From: an uncultured Paraprevotella sp.
Lineage (GTDB): Bacteria > Bacteroidota > Bacteroidia > Bacteroidales > Bacteroidaceae
Direction: 5' to 3'
DNA: 38,456 bases
Assembly: GCA_900548345.1 (NCBI GenBank)
Contig: URKA01000031.1
Location: 1 to 38,456, forward strand
Shown here one piece after another: positions 8,217 through 15,461 of this stretch (positions are counted from its first letter, which is position 1; each line of letters opens with the position of its first letter). Both the position numbers and the translations under genes were made by a program. The notes below the pieces were generated by a model. It ran no database searches. It was not told the origin of the DNA and saw nothing but the letters and a program-made list of their open reading frames with translations.

Positions 8217-9155
8217 TTATCTCAACCGGAACATCGCCTTGATACTCCTTGTGGAATCGCCCGGCTCATACGGGGTGTCAGGAGTGTTGCCGCCAGTGGT
8301 ATCTCCAGGTTCCGTCGGTATCTCCGGTACGTCAATGGTTGTGGTGTCGCCCGGCACGTCGGGAAAATCGGGTACGTCAACGTTTGTGGTGTCACTCGGC
8401 ACATTCGGACCATCCACGTCCAAGCCCCAGTCGATATCGCTGTCGATATTGCTGTTTGCCGTAGAGTCGGCTGCAGCTATGCCGGAAGAGTCTGTTTCAA
8501 AAGGATTGCTCGTTGCGTTGTTGGTAAGGTTGGTGGCTGTTCCGTTGTTGGCAAGGCTGGTGGCGTCATTGCTCAGTTTAGACACAGACTCCGCGATGTT
8601 CTGCACTTCAGCCTTTAACGAAGATTCGGTGATTTTTCCGTTCGTCTGGGTGATAATGGCCGTAGCTTTGCTGATTTTCGCAAATGCAGCTTCTAATTTA
8701 GCCTCGGAGTTTGCCGCACCGTCAAGGAGCGAGGCATCGGCTATGCCTAAAAAGGTTTCATAAGTGCCGTTGCTGCCAACCCGCACATTTACCTTACCGT
8801 TATTTACGGCAAACTCGTAGGTCACTCCCTTGATTGTGACACTGCTAATCTGCTGGCTTTGGAAATATGCCACACCGTTGACATTGGTGTTGTTACTTCT
8901 CATAGCCACAGGCGTCAGGACAAATCCAATCTTTGTTATCTCGCCATTCTCCTCAGCCACGAAATAGGTGTTGCCGGTTGCATCGTTTTTGAAGCCAATT
9001 TTGTAACCTTCGGGTACGGCAGTACTTGCGCTGTAACCATTTGACGCAGGCGGTGGTTCGGGCGCAGGATTTTCATCGCTGTCGCATGAAACTGCAGTTA
9101 AAGCCACAGCTACGGCAGCCATTGAAAGGTACTTGAACATAAAATTCTTTTTCAT
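8217..9155 (-). CDS. Probable surface lipoprotein with C-terminal Asp/Pro repeats
   Basis: 312 residues from the Met that gives a lipoprotein signal: MKKNFMFKYLSMAAVAVALT then AVSC, so Cys24 would be lipidated. DSDE follows the Cys. Acidic residues just after the lipidated Cys are the known surface-export signal in Bacteroides, so outer-leaflet display is inferred. The middle (about 50-200) is a beta-rich then helical, Ala/Ser/Asn-rich region. The C-terminal 75 residues hold three or four imperfect 14-15-residue repeats of the form DVPxxPxxPGDTT, probably an extended, acidic stalk. No family is recognised. A divergent choloylglycine hydrolase gene lies 367 bp away. No consensus -7 box was found upstream. 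Nearby start codons further upstream (9200) give no better signal peptide. Confidence 0.75.
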   Translation of the reverse strand: MKKNFMFKYLSMAAVAVALTAVSCDSDENPAPEPPPASNGYSASTAVPEGYKIGFKNDATGNTYFVAEENGEITKIGFVLTPVAMRSNNTNVNGVAYFQSQQISSVTIKGVTYEFAVNNGKVNVRVGSNGTYETFLGIADASLLDGAANSEAKLEAAFAKISKATAIITQTNGKITESSLKAEVQNIAESVSKLSNDATSLANNGTATNLTNNATSNPFETDSSGIAAADSTANSNIDSDIDWGLDVDGPNVPSDTTNVDVPDFPDVPGDTTTIDVPEIPTEPGDTTGGNTPDTPYEPGDSTRSIKAMFRLR

Positions 9156-9522
9156 GATTCTTGTGTTTTTATGGGTTAAAAATACATTCCGGAGCGGCAT
9201 GTCCTTGTCTTTGCAGGACCGTTTTATACGTCTTTTGTTATTCTGCGCAAGAGAATGTCCAAACTCCTAATTTAAAATAAATTATATTCCGTGATAAAGG
9301 TAGGCGATTTCTTTCGGGCGTACAAATATCCACGAAGTTTTTTCCTTGATACGATGTGTTTTTAACATCTCGAATCCACAACACATGTGTCGGGCGGATT
9401 TGTAAACAGGTCTTGTTTAACCTGAAAAAATGTCATTTGCTTCCTGTTTTTGCAGGATTATTGATAAATTGCCGGCGATAAAGAGAGAAATAAAACAAAT
9501 GTCAACCTAAACAGGATTAACT
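9156..9522. other. Divergent intergenic region, no gene
   Basis: This 367-bp region separates the lipoprotein gene (-) from the choloylglycine hydrolase gene (+) and must hold both promoters. I see no exact TAnnTTTG on either strand, so the promoters are diverged or regulated. Short A/T tracts lie around 9265-9290 and before 9523. No RNA gene or repeat is recognised. Confidence 0.4.
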
Positions 9523-10608
9523 ATGAACAAGAAAAGGATTATGTGGCTCATGGCCTTGTGCCTGACCTGTTTGTCTGGAGAGAAAGCCGAAGCATGCACG
9601 GGCATCACGTTGAAAAGCCAGGATGGGACCTTTGTTCTGGCACGCACCATCGAATGGGCCGGCAGTTACCTGAACAGTCGTTATGTGGTGGTGCCCCGCG
9701 GATATGAGCAGCAATCTTATGTGCCGGATGGCGGGAAAGACGGATTGGCGTTCAAGGCGCGGTATGGTTATATCGGCGTGTCGGTGGAGGCCGAAGAGTT
9801 TGTCACCGAGGGAGTGAATGAAGAAGGGTTGTCGGCCGGCCTGTTCTATTTTCCCGGTTATGGTGGGTATGAGTCATATAATGAGGCAAAGAAGGCGTCA
9901 TCGCTTGCCGATTTGCAGTTGGTGCCCTGGCTCTTGTCTTCTTTCAAAACGGTCGATGAGGTGAAGGCAGCCTTGCCGTCGGTGCATGTGGTGACGGTTT
10001 ATCCGGGCGCATCCACCGCCCATTGGCGCATTGCCGACGCATCGGGACACCAGGTGGTATTGGAGATTGTGGACGGGGTGCCGCATTTTTATGAAAACAA
10101 GTTGGGGGTGCTAACCAATTCTCCCGGTTTCGAGTGGCATCTGGCCAACCTGAACAATTATGTCAACCTTCTTCCCGGTTCGGCGGATAATAAAGAATGG
10201 AACGGACAGACGCTCGCTCCCTTCGGTGGCGGGAGCGGTATGTTAGGGTTGCCCGGTGACGTTACTCCGCCGTCGCGTTTTGTCCGCGCCGCGTTTTTTC
10301 AGATGACGGCTCCGCGGCAGGCCACTGCAGAAAAGGCTGTACGTCAGGCTTTCCAGATTCTGAACAACTTTGACATACCCATCGGCATGCAGTTTGCCGA
10401 AGGGCAGACTCCGCCCGACATTCCGAGTGCCACACAATGGACTGCGGCTACCGACCCTGTGAACCGCAAGTTCTACTATCGTACGATGTATGACAGTCGT
10501 ATCCGTAGCTTCGACCTGAAAACGGTGGATTTCGCACGGGTGAAATACCAGTCGGAAAACATCGACCGTGTCAGGGAACAGCCGATAGTGCCGGTTGTTG
10601 TGAAATAG
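9523..10608 (+). CDS. Exported choloylglycine hydrolase family enzyme (bile salt hydrolase/penicillin V acylase-like)
   Basis: 361 residues with a signal peptide ending at ...KAEA, so that Cys25 (in EACTGITL) becomes the N-terminal nucleophile after cleavage, as in Ntn hydrolases. Matching family active-site positions are Arg41 (in ARTIEW), Asn199 (LTNSPGFEWHL) and Arg252 (SRFVRAAF). The acidic residue after the Arg is Glu44 rather than the Asp of Gram-positive bile salt hydrolases, a feature I associate with the Gram-negative cluster. These enzymes cleave amide bonds in glycine/taurine-conjugated bile acids, penicillin V or acyl-homoserine lactones. Substrate choice is not readable from sequence, though bile salts are likely in a gut Bacteroides. 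The site is periplasmic. It is single-gene, ending 46 bp before a large palindrome. Confidence 0.9.
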   Translation: MNKKRIMWLMALCLTCLSGEKAEACTGITLKSQDGTFVLARTIEWAGSYLNSRYVVVPRGYEQQSYVPDGGKDGLAFKARYGYIGVSVEAEEFVTEGVNEEGLSAGLFYFPGYGGYESYNEAKKASSLADLQLVPWLLSSFKTVDEVKAALPSVHVVTVYPGASTAHWRIADASGHQVVLEIVDGVPHFYENKLGVLTNSPGFEWHLANLNNYVNLLPGSADNKEWNGQTLAPFGGGSGMLGLPGDVTPPSRFVRAAFFQMTAPRQATAEKAVRQAFQILNNFDIPIGMQFAEGQTPPDIPSATQWTAATDPVNRKFYYRTMYDSRIRSFDLKTVDFARVKYQSENIDRVREQPIVPVVVK

Positions 10609-10638
10609 CCTTTTCGTGTGCGAGAGAAGGCGATGGCT

Positions 10639-10664
10639 GGGATGGCACACGGGGATGGCACACG
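10639..10664 (+). repeat. 13-bp direct tandem duplication
   Basis: GGGATGGCACACG occurs at 10639-10651 and again, exactly, at 10652-10664. The second copy runs into the left arm of the palindrome 10655-10765, so the duplication may reflect slippage or an insertion boundary of that element. Confidence 0.6.
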
Positions 10665-10765
10665 AGATGACACAGATGCGACAGATGACCGCAGATTCTT
10701 ATTTTTTCTTATGGTGATAATTAATCTGCGGGCTTCTGTCGCATTCGTGTGTTCTCGTATGCCAT
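10655..10765. repeat. Large imperfect palindrome (43-bp arms) after the choloylglycine hydrolase gene
   Basis: Bases 10655-10697 and 10723-10765 are reverse complements at 36 of 43 positions, with a 25-nt A/T-rich loop. Several mismatches are compensated by G-U type pairs, so a long RNA hairpin would form. It may terminate the upstream gene. Its core CACACGAGATGACACAG closely resembles the core of the palindrome at 4804-4856, which suggests a dispersed intergenic repeat family. Confidence 0.7.
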
Positions 10766-10819
10766 GATGTTTTTCAGGCTTTACTCTTGTTTTTGTGTGG
10801 GGACGTTCCCCTTTTCGGG

Positions 10820-10850
10820 TTGCGTAAGTGAAGTTTATTGTCTACCTTTG
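10820..10850 (+). promoter_or_regulatory. Promoter of the pfs-luxS operon
   Basis: TACCTTTG at 10843-10850 matches TAnnTTTG, and TTG at 10820-10822 lies 20 nt upstream as a -33 element. The transcript would begin near 10857, just upstream of the ATG at 10873, which rules out the longer in-frame start at 10828. Confidence 0.65.
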
Positions 10851-10872
10851 CGGCAAACGAGACAGACCATAT

Positions 10873-11574
10873 ATGAAAATAGGTATCATAGCGGCGATGA
10901 GTTCCGAAAGGGAACAGTTGGCCGGACTGCTTGAGGGGGCGCGCGTGGAGCGCAACGGTAGGTATGAGTATACTATCGGACAGTTAGGTGTAAACACCTT
11001 GTATCTTATGGAGTGCGGCATCGGAAAAGTGAATGCCGCTGTTGGGGCGGCCGAACTCATAGGCTGTGTGCATCCCGACGCCGTTATCAGTACCGGAGTG
11101 GCCGGAGGCATAGATGCCTCGGTGGGCGTGATGGACGTAGTGGCCTCTTCGCAGGTCGTATACCACGATGTATGGTGTGGCGAAGGGAATGCTTTGGGAC
11201 AGGTGCAGGGGCTGCCCCCTGTTTTCACATGTCATGAGGTGTTGTGTCGTGCGGCGGCATCGCTTCATGCCGGCACACCCGTGCATGGGGGATTGATATG
11301 CAGTGGAGACAGGTTCATTACCGACCGTGCGGAGCTGGAGACCATCAAAGGTCATTTTCCGGAAGGGTTGGCTGTCGACATGGAGTCGGGGGCCATTGCG
11401 CAGGTATGTCACCTGTACGGCGTGCCGTTCATCAGTTTCCGTATCATCAGCGACACGCCGGGGGCGGATGCCCATTGGCAGCAGTACGAAAACTTCTGGC
11501 AAACCATGGCCGACCGTTCGTTCGGCGTGGTGCGCACTTTCCTTGAGAGCCTGCCCGCTTCATTGTCCGACTGA
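10873..11574 (+). CDS. pfs: 5'-methylthioadenosine/S-adenosylhomocysteine nucleosidase
   Basis: 233 residues starting MKIGIIAAMSSEREQL, the canonical start of the family. STGVAGGID and the motif VDMESGAIAQVC (purine/ribose binding with the catalytic Glu region), plus ISFRIISDTPG, are all present. The enzyme removes adenine from S-adenosylhomocysteine and 5'-methylthioadenosine, giving S-ribosylhomocysteine for LuxS. luxS begins 18 bp downstream, so the two form an activated-methyl-cycle operon. The MTA-cleaving activity also fits spermidine synthesis elsewhere in the genome. The start follows the promoter at 10820-10850. Confidence 0.95.
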   Translation: MKIGIIAAMSSEREQLAGLLEGARVERNGRYEYTIGQLGVNTLYLMECGIGKVNAAVGAAELIGCVHPDAVISTGVAGGIDASVGVMDVVASSQVVYHDVWCGEGNALGQVQGLPPVFTCHEVLCRAAASLHAGTPVHGGLICSGDRFITDRAELETIKGHFPEGLAVDMESGAIAQVCHLYGVPFISFRIISDTPGADAHWQQYENFWQTMADRSFGVVRTFLESLPASLSD

Positions 11575-11592
11575 TTCAAAAACGATAATACG

Positions 11593-12075
11593 ATGAAAAA
11601 GATTCCGAGTTTTACTATCGACCATATCCACCTGTTGCGTGGCATCTATGTGTCGCGCAAGGATACCGTAGGCGGAGACACGGTGACCACGTTCGACATC
11701 CGCATGAAAGAACCCAACCGCGAGCCGGCTTTGGGACAAGGGGCATTGCATACCATCGAACACCTGGCCGCCACATTCCTGCGTAATCATCCCGTGTGGG
11801 CCGACAGGATATTGTATTGGGGACCGATGGGATGTCTTACGGGAAACTATCTGTTGGTGAAAGGCGACCTTGCTTCCGCGGACATCGTGGAACTGATGAA
11901 AGAGACTTTTGCCTTTATCGCCTCATACGAGGGGGACGTGCCGGGCGCTACGCCTCGCGACTGCGGCAACTACCTGTTGCAGGACCTTCCTATGGCGCGG
12001 TGGGAGTCGTCTAAGTTCCTGCATGAGGTGCTGGAGTGCATCACCGAGGCCAATCTGCATTATCCAAACAGTTGA
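11593..12075 (+). CDS. luxS: S-ribosylhomocysteine lyase LuxS
   Basis: 160 residues, the normal LuxS length. The metal site HTIEH gives His53 and His57 with catalytic Glu56, and Cys124 (RDCGNY) is the third ligand. Cys81 (GPMGC) corresponds to the catalytic cysteine region, and Arg37 sits in the substrate pocket. LuxS splits S-ribosylhomocysteine into homocysteine and DPD, the precursor of autoinducer-2, in the cytoplasm. It is the second gene of the pfs-luxS operon and ends 11 bp before a hairpin. This strain can be expected to make AI-2, but no receptor gene is visible here. Confidence 0.96.
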   Translation: MKKIPSFTIDHIHLLRGIYVSRKDTVGGDTVTTFDIRMKEPNREPALGQGALHTIEHLAATFLRNHPVWADRILYWGPMGCLTGNYLLVKGDLASADIVELMKETFAFIASYEGDVPGATPRDCGNYLLQDLPMARWESSKFLHEVLECITEANLHYPNS

Positions 12076-12086
12076 CGTACATATTC

Positions 12087-12122
12087 CTTTATCCTCCGGC
12101 ATATTGGTTCCGGGGGATAAAG
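12087..12122. terminator. Bidirectional terminator between luxS and the transglutaminase-like gene
   Basis: CTTTATCCTCCGG (12087-12099) pairs with CCGGGGGATAAAG (12110-12122), 12 of 13 exact plus one G-U, with a 10-nt loop. The right arm abuts the stop codon of the opposing gene, so one hairpin serves both. Confidence 0.75.
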
Positions 12123-13331
12123 TCATTTGCCGATGGGCTGGATTTGGCGTCTCAGCGCTTTTGATATCTCAAGAAACATGTAGTTTTGTTGCCGGGAATG
12201 GATGCGCACACTGTCGGCCACATATTTTTTGCGCGCATATTCTTTTGATTTCTCAAATGTCAGGCGCGACATCTCCTCTTGCGACTTACCGACAGATGTG
12301 GAGTCCAGTTTCTCTTCCGGGAAGAAGTCGTCCAGGTCGATGTCGCCAATCATGCTTGTTTCCAGAAAGTCCGCATGCTTGTGAGTGCGGTCGGTGTAAT
12401 ACCCCACATACATGTGTCCCGGCACGCGCACCAGAATAGGGTCGATGTTAATGGCACGCAGCAACGTGGCGAACAGTACGCTACCGTCCACGCAGTTGAT
12501 TTGCGAGGATTTCAGCGCGTCTTCGAATGTGCGTACACGCTGTGAAAAGACCACGTTGCTCGACAGACTGCTGTACGAGATGGAGCTATAGCGGAACTTG
12601 CGGCGCTGCAATACGTTCCAGATGGCGTACACCTGCTTGTCCACATAATCCGTCTTTTTGTTCTGATAGCCCATGAAACGGTTGACGATGCGCGTGTTCA
12701 ACGCTTCGCGGAGTATGCCGTCGATGAGTGGGCTGTCCTCGTTTACGTATGCGGCGAAAAGCATGTCCGTGCTGTGAAACCTGTTGCGACGGTCGATGTA
12801 GCCTAACAGGCATTCGTTGATGCTCCTTACGGAGAATGTGCGGATGCGCTGCTCCGGCTGGCTGTCCTTGAAATGCGCCTCCACGGTGATGTTCACCGGC
12901 AAGGCCTGTGTGTTGTTGCGCAGTGCGTCGTAGTCCCATACGATGTCCGGGTAGACCGTGTAGGTCTTTCCCTTCTCCGGCAGGACAAATTCCGACACCG
13001 ACTGTTTGAAAAACGGTGTTTCCGCCACCTCTATCTGCAACCGTGCGTTGGGCATGGGGCTGGTGATGCGTACGGCAATGTTCGATTTCGGATTGCCGAG
13101 AACGAGTGTATCAAGAGGGGTGACAAGAAGTGCGTCGGATGTGGCCACCGACAAGATGGCGGCCGGAAAGATGTTGCCGCCCAAATCATCTGTCAGTTCG
13201 AAACTTGTAGACGGGAATATGCGGTCGCGGAAGAACAGGGCACTGAAGGCGAGTCCGGCCAGCACGACGATAACGCCCAGCAGGATGCTCAGGTGCTTGA
13301 TGGTCTTGCTTGTGACGGTGATGCTAATCAT
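12123..13331 (-). CDS. Membrane-anchored transglutaminase-like protein
   Basis: 402 residues. One N-terminal membrane segment (about 12-34, LSILLGVIVVLAGLAFSALF) is followed by a large, presumably periplasmic part. Residues about 225-330 look like a transglutaminase/cysteine-protease core: Cys280 in INCVDGSVLFATLL and His306 in PGHMYVGYY, with an acidic candidate at Asp321 or Glu324. The upstream part is beta-rich and resembles no family I can name. The activity (protein cross-linking or peptidase) is inferred from the Cys-His pattern only. Its start lies 43 bp below the stop of the lipoprotein gene 13375-13929 on the same strand, so they are probably cotranscribed. Confidence 0.75.
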   Translation of the reverse strand: MISITVTSKTIKHLSILLGVIVVLAGLAFSALFFRDRIFPSTSFELTDDLGGNIFPAAILSVATSDALLVTPLDTLVLGNPKSNIAVRITSPMPNARLQIEVAETPFFKQSVSEFVLPEKGKTYTVYPDIVWDYDALRNNTQALPVNITVEAHFKDSQPEQRIRTFSVRSINECLLGYIDRRNRFHSTDMLFAAYVNEDSPLIDGILREALNTRIVNRFMGYQNKKTDYVDKQVYAIWNVLQRRKFRYSSISYSSLSSNVVFSQRVRTFEDALKSSQINCVDGSVLFATLLRAINIDPILVRVPGHMYVGYYTDRTHKHADFLETSMIGDIDLDDFFPEEKLDSTSVGKSQEEMSRLTFEKSKEYARKKYVADSVRIHSRQQNYMFLEISKALRRQIQPIGK

Positions 13332-13374
13332 CGGTGTGTGACTTTAAAGGAACGTATAAGGAACGTTCTGGTTG

Positions 13375-13929
13375 TCATTCCGTGGCGGTGGAATCCTCCG
13401 GTACGGTGGTATCCAGTATCTCCTCCTTGGTTATCCGGTAGCTTCCGTCCCGTGCGACGAGTACGGAGAATGGCATATATATATCCGATTCGGGATAACT
13501 CACGCTGGCCGAAAATCGCAGGCCTTCGGGCTGAAGACGGTCGAAGGCCATGCCTTCCAGTATGGAGTGCCGGAAGAAGTCTTTGTCCAACTTGTCGGCG
13601 AAAGTCTGTTTGGTGAACACCTTGTTGAATATTTCCCGTCCGTCGCGGTTGACGCGCAGACGGATGTAGTTGTCGGCAAACCTTACGTTCTCTTCTCCTT
13701 CCACAACCGGCAGTGAGTCGCTCACCTCGCGCACGATGTCGTATGTGTATACTGTGTTCCGGTCCTTGACCTCGGCACTGTAATGGTAATCCTTCATCTG
13801 CTGTATGCCGTTCACCGTGTCCGGCTTTTCGTATGTGTCGTATGTGTCCGTGTCGGCCGATTTGGAGCCGCAACCGTGACAACATAGGATGGTGCAGGCA
13901 ATACCTGTGAGAATAATTCGTGAATCCAT
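13375..13929 (-). CDS. Bacteroidales lipoprotein, possibly DUF4738 family
   Basis: 184 residues with a lipoprotein signal: a hydrophobic segment IILTGIACTILCC and then HGC, Cys20 being the likely lipidated residue. The mature part starts with a Ser/Asp/Thr-rich linker, then a single compact alpha/beta domain with strands such as NYIRLRVNRDGREIFNKVFTK. I believe this resembles DUF4738, but I cannot confirm it without a profile search. It is the first gene of a leftward pair with the transglutaminase-like gene and is divergent from the DUF4230 pair. Function unknown; likely an envelope protein of the periplasmic face. Confidence 0.7.
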   Translation of the reverse strand: MDSRIILTGIACTILCCHGCGSKSADTDTYDTYEKPDTVNGIQQMKDYHYSAEVKDRNTVYTYDIVREVSDSLPVVEGEENVRFADNYIRLRVNRDGREIFNKVFTKQTFADKLDKDFFRHSILEGMAFDRLQPEGLRFSASVSYPESDIYMPFSVLVARDGSYRITKEEILDTTVPEDSTATE

Positions 13930-14016
13930 CTTCCCGTTTCTTTGGTAACTTGACGCAAAGAAACAAAAAAAAGCGTGTCCGGCAAAATCGATTGAGGATA
14001 TTTATACATCCTTTTA

Positions 14017-14047
14017 TTTGCCTTTTGGAGGCAAATCCGTACCTTTG
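14017..14047 (+). promoter_or_regulatory. Consensus Bacteroidetes promoter of the DUF4230 pair
   Basis: TTTG at 14017-14020, a 19-nt spacer, then TACCTTTG at 14040-14047. Both boxes match the consensus exactly with ideal spacing. The leader to ATG 14063 is very short, about 10 nt, so translation starts near the 5' end. Confidence 0.75.
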
Positions 14048-14062
14048 GTCCCATAATATATA

Positions 14063-14737
14063 ATGATGACGAAGATTGTATGTTTCATTGTGCCGCTTTT
14101 GGCCTGTATGCTGTCGGCCTGTGGCGGAGGGAGCGTACAGGGTACGGACGGCGGCATCGATACGCTTTCCCGTATTCTGCAACTGAAGGAGTGTTCTCGG
14201 CTGTATACGTCCGAGTATGAGATACACAAGCTCGTGCTGAAAGATGATCCGTTGAGGGTGAAGGGCAGCTTGCTGAACCGTCCGTTCGACCTGAAAGTGC
14301 CGGTGGGGGAGCGCAAGGTCATGATTCCGCTCGACGTGACGCTCAAGGCCTACATCGACTTTTCGGATTTCGGTGCCGGCAATGTAAGGCGCGAGGGCGA
14401 ACGCATCACGGTATACTTGCCAGACCCGCGTGTGGTGGTGACTTCTTCGCGTATTGACCATGATGAAGTGCGGCAGTTCATTTCGTTGACACGCAGCCGG
14501 TATTCTTCGGCCGAAATGGCGGAGTTTGCCCGTCAGGGGGAGGAAGAGATTGTGAAGACCCTGCCCGAACTGGGCATATTGGAGACGGCCCGCAAGAATG
14601 CCGCACATGTGGTGGTGCCCCTGCTGACAAAGCTCGGTTTTGAAGAACGGAATATCGTTGTCACCTTCCGGAAAGAGTTTGCGGAAGGTGACATACCGTT
14701 GATATGGGATAGGGAAAAGCAAACAGAGCTACGATAA
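14063..14737 (+). CDS. DUF4230-like lipoprotein
   Basis: 224 residues with a lipoprotein signal and lipobox LSAC (Cys20), followed by GGG. The mature domain contains the pattern expected for DUF4230: a strand pair around LDVTLKAYIDFSDFG, then ITVYLPDPRVVVTSSRID, and a C-terminal helical segment ending in a conserved LGFEERNIVVTF strand. The family's function is unknown. A 1-bp gap separates it from a second member. ATG 14063 is followed by another ATG, and either may be used. The pair is probably an envelope complex because one member is lipidated and the other is membrane-anchored. Confidence 0.75.
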   Translation: MMTKIVCFIVPLLACMLSACGGGSVQGTDGGIDTLSRILQLKECSRLYTSEYEIHKLVLKDDPLRVKGSLLNRPFDLKVPVGERKVMIPLDVTLKAYIDFSDFGAGNVRREGERITVYLPDPRVVVTSSRIDHDEVRQFISLTRSRYSSAEMAEFARQGEEEIVKTLPELGILETARKNAAHVVVPLLTKLGFEERNIVVTFRKEFAEGDIPLIWDREKQTELR

Positions 14738-14738
14738 A

Positions 14739-15335
14739 ATGAAGAAGATATTCAATATTATAATGCGTTGGGGGCCGGTGCTGCTTGCGTTGGCGGCCGT
14801 GGTGGCAGTGTTGTGGTGGTGCGGCGGCCGGGGCGGCACGCATGTGGAGATTGGTTTCGACAACCGTATCGAACTGACGTCACAGGAAATACGCCGCATT
14901 GAGGACATCGGAGAGTGGGAGTTTCTTTCGATCCGCTCCGAAGTGGTGGTGGACACGCTTCGTGAAGGTTTTTTGTCGGACGACCGTTTGGTGGCCGTTT
15001 ATACGGGGACGTTGCGTCTGGGCATCGACTTGCACGAGGCGGGCGAAGGTTGGGCGCAGGCCGACGCCGATACGGTGCATGTGCAGCTTCCTGCCGTGCG
15101 TCTGCTGGACAACCGCTTCATTGACGAGGCGCGTACACGTTTTTTCCATGAGAGCGGCACATGGTCCAATCAGGCACGCAAGGAAATGTACGGTCGTGCG
15201 CGCAGCAAGATGCTGGTTCTGGGCGTGACGACGGACAACCTGCGGCAGGCCGAAGAAAATGCGCGCCGTCAGTTCACGGCCATGTTCCGTTCATTAGGGT
15301 TTCATACGGTGAATGTGGAGTTCGCGAAAAGATAA
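14739..15335 (+). CDS. DUF4230-like membrane-anchored protein
   Basis: 198 residues. An N-terminal membrane segment (about 10-28, WGPVLLALAAVVAVLWW) is followed by a domain with the same order of motifs as the preceding protein: YTGTLRLGIDL, then VHVQLPAVRLLDN, then a helix ENARRQFTAMFRSLG and a final strand FHTVNVEF. Its ATG is one base after the TAA of the upstream gene, so translational coupling is likely. The two probably arose by duplication. Function is not known. The gene ends just before a repeat array that contains a strong hairpin. Confidence 0.75.
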   Translation: MKKIFNIIMRWGPVLLALAAVVAVLWWCGGRGGTHVEIGFDNRIELTSQEIRRIEDIGEWEFLSIRSEVVVDTLREGFLSDDRLVAVYTGTLRLGIDLHEAGEGWAQADADTVHVQLPAVRLLDNRFIDEARTRFFHESGTWSNQARKEMYGRARSKMLVLGVTTDNLRQAEENARRQFTAMFRSLGFHTVNVEFAKR

Positions 15336-15344
15336 ACCGGAAGG

Positions 15345-15410
15345 CCTCAAAAAATACACCTGTCCTCGTTCAAATGCACACCTGTGTGCGTTCAATTGTT
15401 CACCTGTGTG
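15345..15410 (+). repeat. Three 22-bp tandem units sharing ACCTGT
   Basis: Units are 15345-15366, 15367-15388 and 15389-15410. The last two share CGTTCAA near their start and CACCTGTGTG at their end. The first is diverged but keeps ACACCTGTCC. They are followed by an inverted copy, so the array doubles as the arms of a terminator hairpin. The same period and the sequence AAATGC with ACCTGT recur on the opposite strand at 33554-33641. Confidence 0.6.
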
Positions 15411-15437
15411 CGATTGAACGCACACAGGTGAACAATT
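15379..15437. terminator. Terminator with two mutually exclusive perfect hairpins
   Basis: AATTGTTCACCTGTGTGCG (15394-15412) is the exact reverse complement of 15419-15437, with a 6-nt loop, and a T-run follows at 15443. Alternatively, CACCTGTGTGCGTTCAAT (15379-15396) pairs perfectly with 15413-15430. The two hairpins share bases, so only one can form at a time. The site lies between convergent genes and can end both transcripts. Confidence 0.75.
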
Positions 15438-15461
15438 TGGGCTTTTTCAATACGTTGGTTA

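Noticed and set aside
13328..14722. 464-codon minus-strand ORF spanning the DUF4230-like lipoprotein gene and the divergent lipoprotein gene
   Set aside because: Low-complexity, Arg/His-rich translation with no motif; it overlaps two well-supported genes and their promoter.
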